DNA of 48,256 bases from Dehalococcoidia bacterium (GTDB taxonomy: Bacteria; Chloroflexota; Dehalococcoidia; UBA2979), in the NCBI GenBank assembly GCA_028279505.1, contig JANQNP010000068.1:1-48256 (forward strand), read 5' to 3'. The translations under genes and the position numbers were made by a program. A model generated the notes under the pieces. It did not search any database, was not told the DNA's origin, and saw only the letters and a program-made list of their open reading frames with translations. The stretch's first letter is position 1, and every line of letters starts with the position of its first letter. Below are positions 1 through 8,001 of this stretch, piece after piece.

Positions 1-878
1 TCGATGTGGACGATCTTCTTGTCGCCGTTGGGGTTCCAGCGCTCGGGCGGGTACTCGATCAGGTCGTAGCCGAGGGTGACGACGACGTCGGCCTGGGCGA
101 TCGCGTAGGAGACGTAGTCCTGCGCCTGGAGACCGACGGCGAGGAGCGCCCTCGGATCGGTGTAGGGCACCACGCCCTTCGCCATGAAGGTGTTGGCGAC
201 GGGGATGTTCGTCGCCTCGACGAAGCGTCGCAGGGCCTCGGAAGCGTCGCCGCGGATGACGCCGTTGCCGGCGATGATCACGGGCATCTTCGCGCCGTTG
301 ATCAGGTCGGCGGCACGCTTGAGTTGCTCCTCGCGGGGTTCGGCGTCGTAGGGCTGCTGGGCGATCAGCGGAGCGCCCTCGACGGGTAGCTTCGCGACGT
401 CCTCGGGAAAGTCGATGTGCGTGGCGCCGAACTTCTCGGTCTGGGCGAGCTTGAAGGCCTTGCGGACCACCTCGGGGATGATCTCGGGGGTGACGATCTG
501 CTGGGAGTACTTCGTCAGCGGGGTGAAGAGGGAGACGAGGTCGAGGACCTGGTGAGACTCCTTGTGGAGGCGGTTGATGCCGGCCTGGCCGGTCACGGCG
601 ACCAGCGGCGCGCGGTCGAGGTGGGCGTCGGAAACGCCGGTGACGAGGTTGGTTGCGCCCGGGCCGAGGGTCGCGAGGCAGACAGAGGCGTTGCCGGTCA
701 GCCGTCCCTGGACGTCTGCCATGAAGGCAGCACCCTGCTCGTGGCGGGTCTGGATGAAGCCGAGCTTCGAATCCAGCAGCGCGTCCATGACATCGAGGTT
801 CTCTTCGCCGGGGACGCCGAAGACGAACGGTGAGCCCTCGTTCTCGAGGCATTGCACAAACAGCTCGGCAGCCCGCAT
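1..878 (-). CDS. Thiamine-diphosphate enzyme, acetolactate synthase large-subunit-like (3' end outside window)
   Basis: Read on the minus strand from an ATG at 878, preceded by GAGGAG six bases upstream. The frame runs off the window at base 1, so about 292 N-terminal residues are visible. They hold the thiamine-diphosphate-binding PYR domain: FGVPGEEN near residue 20, the cofactor-activating Glu of RHEQGAAFMAD at about residue 47, and GPGATN at 72-77. The start of the central domain follows (IIAGNGV, then ADVVVTLGYDL). The family condenses or decarboxylates 2-oxo acids, acetolactate synthase being the usual label. The catalytic C-terminal domain is not visible and no ilvN or ilvC lies nearby, so pyruvate oxidase- or glyoxylate carboligase-like activity is also possible. 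It diverges from the rhomboid gene. Confidence 0.85.
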   Translation of the reverse strand, partial: MRAAELFVQCLENEGSPFVFGVPGEENLDVMDALLDSKLGFIQTRHEQGAAFMADVQGRLTGNASVCLATLGPGATNLVTGVSDAHLDRAPLVAVTGQAGINRLHKESHQVLDLVSLFTPLTKYSQQIVTPEIIPEVVRKAFKLAQTEKFGATHIDFPEDVAKLPVEGAPLIAQQPYDAEPREEQLKRAADLINGAKMPVIIAGNGVIRGDASEALRRFVEATNIPVANTFMAKGVVPYTDPRALLAVGLQAQDYVSYAIAQADVVVTLGYDLIEYPPERWNPNGDKKIVHI

Positions 879-1068
879 GGGGCGCTCCTCACGCAGAGGC
901 GCGCGCCGTCCCTGGCGCGCAACCACATACACGATGGTGGCACGCGCAGGTCACAGCCGTGTTTCGGGTTCTCCCTAGCAGCGATCGGCCACCAGTGACC
1001 GGCGCACCGAGACCTCCGAGGAGGCATGCGACACTGCCGGGACGTGGCCGAGAGACGAGGCGACCCGC

Positions 1069-1812
1069 GTGTTCCCGATTCGCGACCTCAACCCGACCTC
1101 GACTCGGGCGTACGTCACCTATGCATTGATCGCGGCCAACGTGGCGATCTTCTTGCTCTGGCAGCCGCAGGGGCGGGCGATCTGGCAGGCCGCAGACCCG
1201 GTCGCGGAGGCGGAGTTCCTGCTCGCACACGCGGTCGTGCCGTGTGAGGTGACGTCAGGGCAACCGCTCACGTTCCGCGAGGTGTTCCAGGGCGTCTGCG
1301 ACGGCGTCGGACAGCAGATCTACCCGGACAAGCTGGTACGGGTGACGCCCGTGACGTCGATGTTCCTCCACGGTGGGCTGTTTCACCTGATCACGAACAT
1401 GTGGGTGCTGTGGATCTTCGGGAACAACGTGGAGGAGGCGTTCGGGCGAGCCCGGTACCTCGCGATGTATCTCACAGCCGGGCTGATCGCGACGGGGGCA
1501 TTCATCGCGCTCCGGCCCGAGGGGACGACGCCTCTAGTTGGGGCGTCAGGCGCGATCGCGGGTGTGCTTGGCGCCTACCTGCTGCTACATCCACGCGCTC
1601 AGGTGCTGTCGCTGATCGGGTTCGTGCTGCTCTTCCCGCTGCCGGCGTGGGTGTTCCTCGGAGGGTGGTTCTTGCTGCAGTTCTGGAATGCGGATCCGAG
1701 CGTGGCGTGGGAGGCACATGTCTTCGGCTTCGTGGTCGGGCTGGTGATCACGCTGCTGGCACGCCCCAGCCCGGGTGGGCGGCGGCGCGACGATGAGCGC
1801 TGGCGGCACTGA
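1069..1812 (+). CDS. Rhomboid family intramembrane serine protease
   Basis: A 247-residue polytopic membrane protein starting at GTG. Rhomboids cleave transmembrane segments of other proteins inside the bilayer. The catalytic serine is Ser160 in GASGAIAG and the catalytic histidine is His217 in WEAHVFGFVVG. The L1-loop region HGGLFHLITNMW lies at 101-112. The hydrophobic segments match the bacterial six-helix core, with a soluble loop at about 35-95 after the first helix and a short basic tail. No substrate can be inferred from neighbours. It diverges from the thiamine-diphosphate enzyme and is followed 65 bases later by a secreted protein gene. Confidence 0.9.
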   Translation: MFPIRDLNPTSTRAYVTYALIAANVAIFLLWQPQGRAIWQAADPVAEAEFLLAHAVVPCEVTSGQPLTFREVFQGVCDGVGQQIYPDKLVRVTPVTSMFLHGGLFHLITNMWVLWIFGNNVEEAFGRARYLAMYLTAGLIATGAFIALRPEGTTPLVGASGAIAGVLGAYLLLHPRAQVLSLIGFVLLFPLPAWVFLGGWFLLQFWNADPSVAWEAHVFGFVVGLVITLLARPSPGGRRRDDERWRH

Positions 1813-1877
1813 CCGACTTGCCACAGCACATGAACGGTTAACAGGTTGTTCGGCGGGCCGATGCTAGCCTGCCGCAC

Positions 1878-3569
1878 ATGGCGATCCGCCCCCTGTTCGT
1901 CGTCGCGTTGCTCCTCGTTGGCGTCGTCTCGGCAGACATCGTCACGCGGGCCAAGGTGTCGGCCGTGGGGACGATCAGCGGCAACATTCCGGAGAACGGT
2001 GGCGTCGCGCTGGTCTCGTGGAGCGGCGGGGCGACCGAGGAGATCGTGGAGGCCTCGGCGCAGCGGGGCTGCAATCTCAACTCCGTCTGGTCGTTCGTCG
2101 GTGGATTCCCGTTCGGGTATCTGGTCGGCGCTCCTGCCTTCGTCAACGAGAGTTACTTGACGGTGTACCCGGGTGGCGATGTGCCTGCGGGGCCGCTACT
2201 CCTCGTCTGCGAGCCGACGCTGGTGTTCCAACCGGGCGACGACGTGGCTTCAGTCGTCGCATCGCAGCCGGCCGGCACGACCTTCATCTTCGGCCCAGGC
2301 GTCTACCGTCGAGTTTCGATCACCGTGCGGGACGGGGACGTCTTCGAAGGGCAGCCGGGCGCGATCCTCAGTGGGGCGCGCGTGCTGAACGGCTTCGAAC
2401 CAGATGGCGATGGGTGGTCGATCGGCGGCCAGAGGTCCCAGCTGGAGGGCACGGGCGGCTGCTCTGAGTTCCTCGGGCAGAGCTACAGAGGCTGCCGGCA
2501 CCCGGAGCAGCTCTTCCTCGACGGCGAGGTGTTGTGGCAGGTGACCAACCGGAACCAGCTGGAATCGGGCCGCTGGCACTTCGACTACGACGCGAACCGG
2601 ATCTACATCGCCGACGATCCGCAAGGCCGGCTTGTCGAGCTGAGTGACACACCGGTCGCATTCAGTGGGAACGGCGACGACGTGACGATCAGCGGCCTGG
2701 TGATCGAGAAGTACGCCAACCGCGCGCAACGTGGAGCCATCCAGGGTGACCGCGGGAACTCGGGCTGGCTGATCGAGGACAACGAGGTCCGCTACAACCA
2801 CGGGACGGGCATCCGCACGAACACGGACATGGTGCTGCGGAACAACTGGGTGCACCACAACGGGCAGATCGGGGTTGCCGGCCTCGGTGACCGGATCCTG
2901 GTCGAGGGCAACGAGATCTCGTTCAACGGGATCGCGGGGTTCAACCCGTTCTGGGAGGCGGGCGGCACGAAGTGGGTGCTGACGAACGACCTCGTCGTCC
3001 GGAACAACCATGTTCACAACAACCGCGGTCGCGGAATCTGGACCGATATCGACAACCGGAACTCGCTGATCGAGGGGAACCTCGCCGAGGACAACGATCA
3101 GTCAGGCATCGCGCATGAGATCAGCTATTCGGCAACCATTCGCAACAACACGGTGCGCAATAACGGGCAGGCATTCGACGTCTGGCTCTGGGGCGCACAG
3201 ATTCTTGTCCAGAACAGCTCGGATACCACGGTGACCGGGAACACCGTGGTCGTCGCTGCATCGGGCGGTGATGGAATCGGGGTCATCAACCAGAACCGCG
3301 GTTCCGGCAATTTCGGGGTCTACCGCAGCGAGAACGTGGTCGTGCGGGACAACGACGTCACCTACCTCGGCAACCGCGGGCAGTCAGGGGTCGCGGACGA
3401 CACGGACGGCAGGCCCTCGTGCGGTGCAGGGGGCAACAACACGTTCGACGGCAACACCTACTCCGCCGGCAGCCTGGAGACGAGGCACTGGTTCTGGTGC
3501 ACCGACCTCGACTGGGCGGGGATGCAGAACCGCGGTTTCGAGACGCAGGGCCTCGCCATCGAGTCGTAG
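1878..3569 (+). CDS. Secreted right-handed parallel beta-helix repeat protein
   Basis: A 563-residue protein with a hydrophobic signal segment (MAIRPLFVVALLLVGVVSA), so probably exported. From about residue 265 to the C-terminus it carries repeated coils of the type I-x-x-N-x-V-x-x-N-x-G (IEDNEVRYNHGTGI, VRNNHVHNNRGRGI, IRNNTVRNNGQ). These are typical of PbH1 repeats and pectate-lyase-like beta-helix folds. The N-terminal 120 residues look like a separate beta-rich domain. Such proteins bind or cleave polysaccharides, but no catalytic triad can be assigned, so no substrate is proposed. The Asn-rich ladder is clear and the fold call is firm. Confidence 0.8.
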   Translation: MAIRPLFVVALLLVGVVSADIVTRAKVSAVGTISGNIPENGGVALVSWSGGATEEIVEASAQRGCNLNSVWSFVGGFPFGYLVGAPAFVNESYLTVYPGGDVPAGPLLLVCEPTLVFQPGDDVASVVASQPAGTTFIFGPGVYRRVSITVRDGDVFEGQPGAILSGARVLNGFEPDGDGWSIGGQRSQLEGTGGCSEFLGQSYRGCRHPEQLFLDGEVLWQVTNRNQLESGRWHFDYDANRIYIADDPQGRLVELSDTPVAFSGNGDDVTISGLVIEKYANRAQRGAIQGDRGNSGWLIEDNEVRYNHGTGIRTNTDMVLRNNWVHHNGQIGVAGLGDRILVEGNEISFNGIAGFNPFWEAGGTKWVLTNDLVVRNNHVHNNRGRGIWTDIDNRNSLIEGNLAEDNDQSGIAHEISYSATIRNNTVRNNGQAFDVWLWGAQILVQNSSDTTVTGNTVVVAASGGDGIGVINQNRGSGNFGVYRSENVVVRDNDVTYLGNRGQSGVADDTDGRPSCGAGGNNTFDGNTYSAGSLETRHWFWCTDLDWAGMQNRGFETQGLAIES

Positions 3570-3603
3570 CTGATACCGTCGGCCGGCACAGGCTGGAGGC
3601 CCG

Positions 3604-4023
3604 ATGGCAGCGATGAGCGATGAGGCACGCGACGAGTTCCTCGCCGAGGCGAAGGTCGCGGTGCTGGCGACGTCGGCAGAGAACGGTCCGCCGCTCGCCG
3701 TCCCGGTCTGGTTCGAGTGGGTCGGCGGACGCGCGCGGTTCTTCACCGGGACCGACTCGCCGAAGATGAAGCGCATCGCCCGCGACCCGAACGTGTCGCT
3801 GCTGGTCGCGAACCCGGCCGGCGAGCCAGAGGCGTGGGTGCTGATCCAGGGCGCGACCGAGGTTTCCGAGGACGGCGCGTTCGACCTCGCGGAGCGTCTC
3901 GCGCACCGCTACTGGGACATGAGCGACGCCGGCCACATCGAGACTGTCGAGGGCTGGCGGGCGGGCGCCTCGACGCTGCGTTTGCTGGAGATCGTGCCGA
4001 GCCGGATCCGCAGCTCCGGGTAG
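3604..4023 (+). CDS. Pyridoxamine 5'-phosphate oxidase-like (PPOX split-barrel) protein
   Basis: A 139-residue split-barrel protein of the FMN/F420-binding PPOX family. It shows the usual pattern: strands AVLATSAENGPPLAVPVWFEW, then FFTGTDSPKMKRIARDPNVS around the phosphate-binding strand, then WVLIQGATEV. Length fits the short PPOX class proteins that reduce or bind flavin or deazaflavin substrates. The start could be the ATG at 3604 or the internal ATG at 3613. The cofactor (FMN or F420) cannot be decided from sequence. It sits between the beta-helix gene and tRNA-Gln. Confidence 0.8.
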   Translation: MAAMSDEARDEFLAEAKVAVLATSAENGPPLAVPVWFEWVGGRARFFTGTDSPKMKRIARDPNVSLLVANPAGEPEAWVLIQGATEVSEDGAFDLAERLAHRYWDMSDAGHIETVEGWRAGASTLRLLEIVPSRIRSSG

Positions 4024-4064
4024 CTCGCTCGCTTGTCCAGTTGAGGCGGTACGATCCGTGGCGT

Positions 4065-4138
4065 TGCCGGGTGGTGTAACGGTAGCACTGGGGACTTTGA
4101 ATCCCTAAGTCCGGGTTCGAATCCCGGCCTGGCATCCA
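4065..4138 (+). tRNA. tRNA-Gln (anticodon TTG)
   Basis: A full cloverleaf can be drawn. The acceptor stem is TGCCGGG with CCTGGCA, including one G-T pair. The anticodon stem GGGGA/TCCCT closes the loop CTTTGAA, which reads anticodon TTG. The T stem is CCGGG TTCGAAT CCCGG. The CCA end is encoded (4136-4138) after discriminator T. TACGAT at 4050-4055 could serve as a -10 element. Confidence 0.96.
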
Positions 4139-4221
4139 TCGATCGGACGCGGGTGTGGCGAATTCGGAGACCACCCCTTGTCGCAGACGGCCTCCCCTTG
4201 TCAGACTGATCGAATGGCAGA

Positions 4222-4297
4222 TCCCCGATAGCTCAATCGGTAGAGCGAGCGGCTGTTAACCGCTAGGTTCGTGGTTCGAGTCCACGTCGGGGAGCCA
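4222..4297 (+). tRNA. tRNA-Asn (anticodon GTT)
   Basis: The acceptor stem TCCCCGA/TCGGGGA, D stem GCTC/GAGC, anticodon stem AGCGG/CCGCT around CTGTTAA, and T stem CGTGG/CCACG all pair perfectly. CCA is encoded at 4295-4297. It lies 83 bases after tRNA-Gln in the same direction, so the two may be co-transcribed. Confidence 0.97.
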
Positions 4298-4408
4298 AAC
4301 TTCGCTGCCAACTCCGCCGCTGGCATCGTGAAGCGCCGGGTCGCCTCGACCGTTCTCTCTGACGCTGAAGCACCGCTTCCTACGCCTGTCCTCGGATAGG
4401 ATGCTGCT

Positions 4409-4429
4409 GCCCGCCGCTCGACGGCGGGC
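4409..4429 (+). terminator. GC-rich hairpin between tRNA-Asn and livG
   Basis: GCCCGCCG pairs perfectly with CGGCGGGC around a five-base loop. It could end the tRNA transcript or sit in the livG leader. No T run follows. The rest of 4298-4486 shows no gene; TAGGAT at 4397-4402 might be a -10 element for the liv genes. Confidence 0.4.
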
Positions 4430-4486
4430 TGTCGTATCCAACGGCGCGCCCGTCCGACGACGGCCGCGGGCCGCGCGGCGATCGAG

Positions 4487-5287
4487 GTGCGGGTGACAGC
4501 AGACGAGGCCGCGACCGCGCCGGCGATCTTGCGCGTCGACCAGCTCGAGAAGCGTTTTGGCGGCAACCGCGCCGTGGACGGAGCCACGTTCGACGTGGCT
4601 CGAGGATCGATCACGGGGCTGATCGGTCCGAATGGCGCCGGGAAGACGACCTGCTTCAACTGCATCGCCGGGGCGCTCCGACCGGATGGCGGTCGCGTCG
4701 TCTTCGATGGTCGCGACGTCACCGGGCTCCCGCCCTACCGGGTGACCGCGCTCGGGATGACGAGGACGTTCCAGATTCCGCAGGAGTTGGGCGCGATGAG
4801 CGTCCTGGAGAACCTGATGCTCGCAGGGCTCGATCAGGCCGGTGAGCGGCTGTGGGAGTCGTGGTTCCGGCCGTGGCGGGTCGCGAAGCAGGAGCGCGAC
4901 CTGGCGGCGCGCGCGCACGAGTTGCTGGCGCTGGTGGACCTGGAGCACCTCGCGTACGAACTCGCGGCGAACCTATCTGGCGGGCAGCGGAAGCTCCTCG
5001 AGCTGGCGCGCGCGTTGATGCCGCGGCCGACGATGGTGCTGCTCGACGAGCCGAGCGCGGGGGTGAACCCGACGCTCGCCGTGAAGCTGGCGGACCACAT
5101 TCGCGACGTACGCGACGAGCTGGGCGTCACCTTCCTGCTGATCGCGCACGACATGGACGTCGTCGAGCGGCTCTGCGAGACGGTCGTCGTGATGGCGAGC
5201 GGCCGCGTGCTGACCGAAGGCACCCCCGCCGAGGTCTTCGCGAACACCGAGGTGCAGGACGCGTACCTCGGGAGCCAGTACCGGTGA
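4487..5287 (+). CDS. livG: Branched-chain amino acid ABC transporter ATP-binding protein LivG
   Basis: A cytoplasmic ATPase of the HAAT family. Walker A is GPNGAGKTT at 47-55, the ABC signature LSGGQRK at 163-169, Walker B MVLLDEP at 183-189, and the H-loop histidine about 221. The insertion between Walker A and the signature (GMTRTFQIPQ, then FRPWRVAKQERD) is the typical LivG form. The start is either GTG 4487 or GTG 4493; GAGG at 4484-4487 is better spaced for 4493. It overlaps livF by four bases (GTGA), implying translational coupling in a livG-livF-livH-livM operon. The substrate could be another amino acid, amide or urea, since this family varies. Confidence 0.93.
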   Translation: MRVTADEAATAPAILRVDQLEKRFGGNRAVDGATFDVARGSITGLIGPNGAGKTTCFNCIAGALRPDGGRVVFDGRDVTGLPPYRVTALGMTRTFQIPQELGAMSVLENLMLAGLDQAGERLWESWFRPWRVAKQERDLAARAHELLALVDLEHLAYELAANLSGGQRKLLELARALMPRPTMVLLDEPSAGVNPTLAVKLADHIRDVRDELGVTFLLIAHDMDVVERLCETVVVMASGRVLTEGTPAEVFANTEVQDAYLGSQYR

Positions 5288-6012
5288 ACCCGCTACTCGA
5301 GGCGACCGAGGTCAGCACCGGTTATGGCGAGCTGGAGATCGTGCACGGGGTATCGGTCGACGTGGACCAGGGCGAGCTCGTGACGATCATCGGCCCGAAC
5401 GGCGCGGGCAAGTCGACGTTGCTCAAGGCGATCGCGGGCGTGCTGCCGAAGTTCTCGGGGACGGTGACCTTCGATGGTCGCGATGTGACTCCGCTGTCCG
5501 CGCCGAAGATGGTCGCGGCGGGCGCCTCGTTCGTCCCGCAGACCGACAACGTATTCCCGTCGCTGTCGATTCGCGAAAACCTCGAGATGGGGGGCTACCA
5601 GCGGGTGTCCGGCGTCAGCGATCGGGTCGCCGAGGTGCTCGCGATGTTCCCCGAGCTGGAACGACGACCGGGTGAGCAGGCCTCGAATCTATCGGGCGGG
5701 CAGCGGCAGGCGCTGGCGATTGGGCGAGCGCTGATGCTGGACCCGAGGCTGCTGATGCTCGATGAACCGACGGCCGCGCTCTCCCCCGTGATGCGAGAGG
5801 AGATCTTCGACCGCATCGAGGAGATCCGGTCACGCGGCGTCGCAGTGTTGATGGTCGAGCAGAACGCGAAGGAGGCGCTCGCTCGCTCGGACCGCGGCTA
5901 CGTGCTCGTCGCGGGCGAGGCCGTGCTCGAGCAGGCCGGTCGGGAGATGCTCGACAACCCGGACGTCGGTCGTCTGTTCCTGGGTCTCGAAGCCGCCGAG
6001 AGCGCTTCGTGA
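5284..6012 (+). CDS. livF: Branched-chain amino acid ABC transporter ATP-binding protein LivF
   Basis: The second ATPase of the transporter, 242 residues from a GTG that overlaps the livG stop. Walker A is GPNGAGKST at 37-45, the signature LSGGQRQ begins near 136, and Walker B LLMLDEPTA lies near 157-164. It is shorter than LivG and lacks the LivG insertion, which separates the two paralogues. The stop overlaps the livH GTG by four bases. LivF and LivG would form the nucleotide-binding heterodimer under the LivH/LivM channel. Confidence 0.93.
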   Translation: MNPLLEATEVSTGYGELEIVHGVSVDVDQGELVTIIGPNGAGKSTLLKAIAGVLPKFSGTVTFDGRDVTPLSAPKMVAAGASFVPQTDNVFPSLSIRENLEMGGYQRVSGVSDRVAEVLAMFPELERRPGEQASNLSGGQRQALAIGRALMLDPRLLMLDEPTAALSPVMREEIFDRIEEIRSRGVAVLMVEQNAKEALARSDRGYVLVAGEAVLEQAGREMLDNPDVGRLFLGLEAAESAS

Positions 6013-6914
6013 TCGACATCATCCAGCTCGTGATCATCGGCATCATCGTCGGTTCGATCGTCGGGCTCGGGGCGATGGGACTGACGCTGTCGTATGGGGT
6101 GATGAAGTTCGCGAACTTCGCGCACGGCGACTCGATGGCGCTCGGGATGTTCCTCGCGTTCATCGTCGTCGGCGACCTCGGCTGGGCGGGCGGCAACATC
6201 GGGCGGCTCTCGTTCGGCTGGGGGATGATCCCGGCGATCGCGCTCGCGATGGCCGGCGTCGCAATGCTCAACGTCGGCGCGGACCTGACGATCTATCGCC
6301 GGCTGCGGTCGCGTGGCGCGGGGATCATCGCGATGGCAATCGCCTCGCTCGGGCTCGGGATCATGGTGCGCGCCGTCGTGCAGATGATCTGGGGCTCGGC
6401 CCCACAGCGGTACGCGACAGGGATCAATCCCGCGTTGACGCTCCCGGGCGATCTGAAGGTGAAACCGGATCAGTTCTTCATTGTCGGCCTGACGCTCGTG
6501 GTCGCGTTCGGGCTCTATCTGCTGCTCTACCGGACACAGCTGGGCAAGGCGATGCGCGCGACCTCGGATAACCCCGAACTCGCGGAGATCGCCGGGATCG
6601 ACACTCAGCGGATCCGGCTCAGCACCTGGGCGATCTCTGGCGCGCTGACGGCGCTCGCCGGGGTGATGCTGGCGATTCAGGCGCAGCTGCGGTTCAACGC
6701 CGGGTTCGAGTTTCTGCTGCCGTTGTTCGCGGCGACGATCCTCGGCGGGATCGGGAACCCGTGGGGCGCGCTGCTCGGTGGGTTGATCGTCGGGGTCACG
6801 CAGGAGGTGTCGACCGAGTGGATCGACCCGGGGCTGAAGCCCGGCGTTCCGTTCGTGCTGTTGATCCTGATCCTGCTGGTGCGGCCACGCGGCATCTTCG
6901 GGTCATCGGTGTGA
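6009..6914 (+). CDS. livH: Branched-chain amino acid ABC transporter permease LivH
   Basis: A 301-residue inner-membrane permease with about eight hydrophobic helices. LivH hallmarks are GLGAMGLTLSYGVMKFANFAHGD near the N-terminus, AMRATSDNPELAEIAGID in the cytoplasmic coupling loop, and GGIGNPWGALLGGLIVGV near the C-terminus. It starts at a GTG overlapping the livF stop and is followed after seven bases by livM. It forms the transmembrane heterodimer with LivM. Confidence 0.93.
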   Translation: MIDIIQLVIIGIIVGSIVGLGAMGLTLSYGVMKFANFAHGDSMALGMFLAFIVVGDLGWAGGNIGRLSFGWGMIPAIALAMAGVAMLNVGADLTIYRRLRSRGAGIIAMAIASLGLGIMVRAVVQMIWGSAPQRYATGINPALTLPGDLKVKPDQFFIVGLTLVVAFGLYLLLYRTQLGKAMRATSDNPELAEIAGIDTQRIRLSTWAISGALTALAGVMLAIQAQLRFNAGFEFLLPLFAATILGGIGNPWGALLGGLIVGVTQEVSTEWIDPGLKPGVPFVLLILILLVRPRGIFGSSV

Positions 6915-6921
6915 GGCACGC

Positions 6922-7962
6922 ATGAACCCGATCCTCGAGGCGCCCACGCTGATCACCTGGGTCGGAAGTGTGAACTGGACCGTCGGGTTCCTGACGACGG
7001 TCGGCATCTTCGCGATCGTGGCGCTCGCCCTGAACCTGCAGTGGGGCTACACCGGCGTCTTCAACTTCGGCGTCGTCGCGTTCTTCATGGTGGGCGCGTA
7101 CACCAGTTCGCTGCTCACGTTGGAGCCGGCGAGCGAGTTCGAGGACTACGCGTTCGGCCTCGAGTGGCCAATCCCCGTCGGCTGGGCGGCCGGCGCCCTG
7201 GCAGCCGGGGTGCTCGCCCTCCTCGTCGGCCTGCCGACGCTGCGGCTGCGCCGTGACTTCCTCGCGATCGCGACGATCGGCGTCGCCACCATCCTCCGCA
7301 GCGTGGTCAACAGCACCGAGGGCCTGGCCAACCGCGGCGCCGGGCTCAACGGGATCCCGCGGTTCCTCGATGGGCTCGCTGACGGCGCCGACTACCGCTG
7401 GGTGATGCTCGGCATCGTGCTGGTGATGCTCGCGTTCTCCTACCTCGTGCTCCAGGCCGCGACCGCGTCCCCGTGGGGGCGCGTCCTCCGAGGGATTCGC
7501 GATAACGAAGACACGGCGATGGCCGCGGGGAAGCACACGACGGTGTTCCGCATGCAGTCGTTCGTGCTCGGCGGGATGATGATGGGGCTGGCGGGCGCGA
7601 TCTTCGCGCACCGGCAGGGGGCGATCTCACCGACGGGGTTTAGCGACCTGTTCGGGACGTTCCTCGTCTGGACGATGCTGATCGTCGGTGGCAGCGGGAA
7701 CAACCGGGGCGCGGTCCTCGGGGCGCTCGCGGTCGGCTTCTTCTGGTTCGGGACGCCGTTGATCCAGGAGGACCTGCCGGACTTCCTCGGGACGCGCGTG
7801 TTCCAGCTCCGCGAGCTGGCGATCGGCGCGCTGATCATCATCTTCCTGTTGCTGCGGCCGGGCGGGCTGCTGGAGGAGCAGCCGCGGGTTTCGAGGTTCG
7901 TCCCGAAACCGGGGCGGCGGCCAGCCGTCGCCACCGCCGGACACGAAGAAGGCGGCCCCTGA
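6922..7962 (+). CDS. livM: Branched-chain amino acid ABC transporter permease LivM
   Basis: A 346-residue permease, longer than LivH as usual. LivM features are ALNLQWGYTGVFNFGVVAFFMVGAY near residue 35, LPTLRLRRDFLAIATIG, the coupling loop WGRVLRGIRDNEDTAMAAGK, and VGGSGNNRGAVLGALAVG near the end. It is the last gene of the operon. Its TGA stop lies in the loop of the hairpin that follows. The binding protein gene faces it from the other strand, so the transporter core and its receptor are transcribed separately. Confidence 0.92.
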   Translation: MNPILEAPTLITWVGSVNWTVGFLTTVGIFAIVALALNLQWGYTGVFNFGVVAFFMVGAYTSSLLTLEPASEFEDYAFGLEWPIPVGWAAGALAAGVLALLVGLPTLRLRRDFLAIATIGVATILRSVVNSTEGLANRGAGLNGIPRFLDGLADGADYRWVMLGIVLVMLAFSYLVLQAATASPWGRVLRGIRDNEDTAMAAGKHTTVFRMQSFVLGGMMMGLAGAIFAHRQGAISPTGFSDLFGTFLVWTMLIVGGSGNNRGAVLGALAVGFFWFGTPLIQEDLPDFLGTRVFQLRELAIGALIIIFLLLRPGGLLEEQPRVSRFVPKPGRRPAVATAGHEEGGP

Positions 7963-7973
7963 GGGCCGCCTTC
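7948..7973. terminator. Bidirectional hairpin terminator between livM and the binding-protein gene
   Basis: GAAGGCGGCCC pairs perfectly with GGGCCGCCTTC (11 bp) around loop CTGA. The livM stop codon is the TGA of the loop. It sits between convergent genes and can serve both strands. No clear T run follows on either strand. Confidence 0.7.
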
Positions 7974-8001
7974 TCGCGGTCATGACCGAACGAGGGGAGC
8001 G

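Noticed and set aside
2250..3017. A 255-codon minus-strand frame opposite the beta-helix gene
   Set aside because: The plus-strand protein has clear repeats and a signal peptide; the antisense product is Val/Arg/Asp-rich filler.
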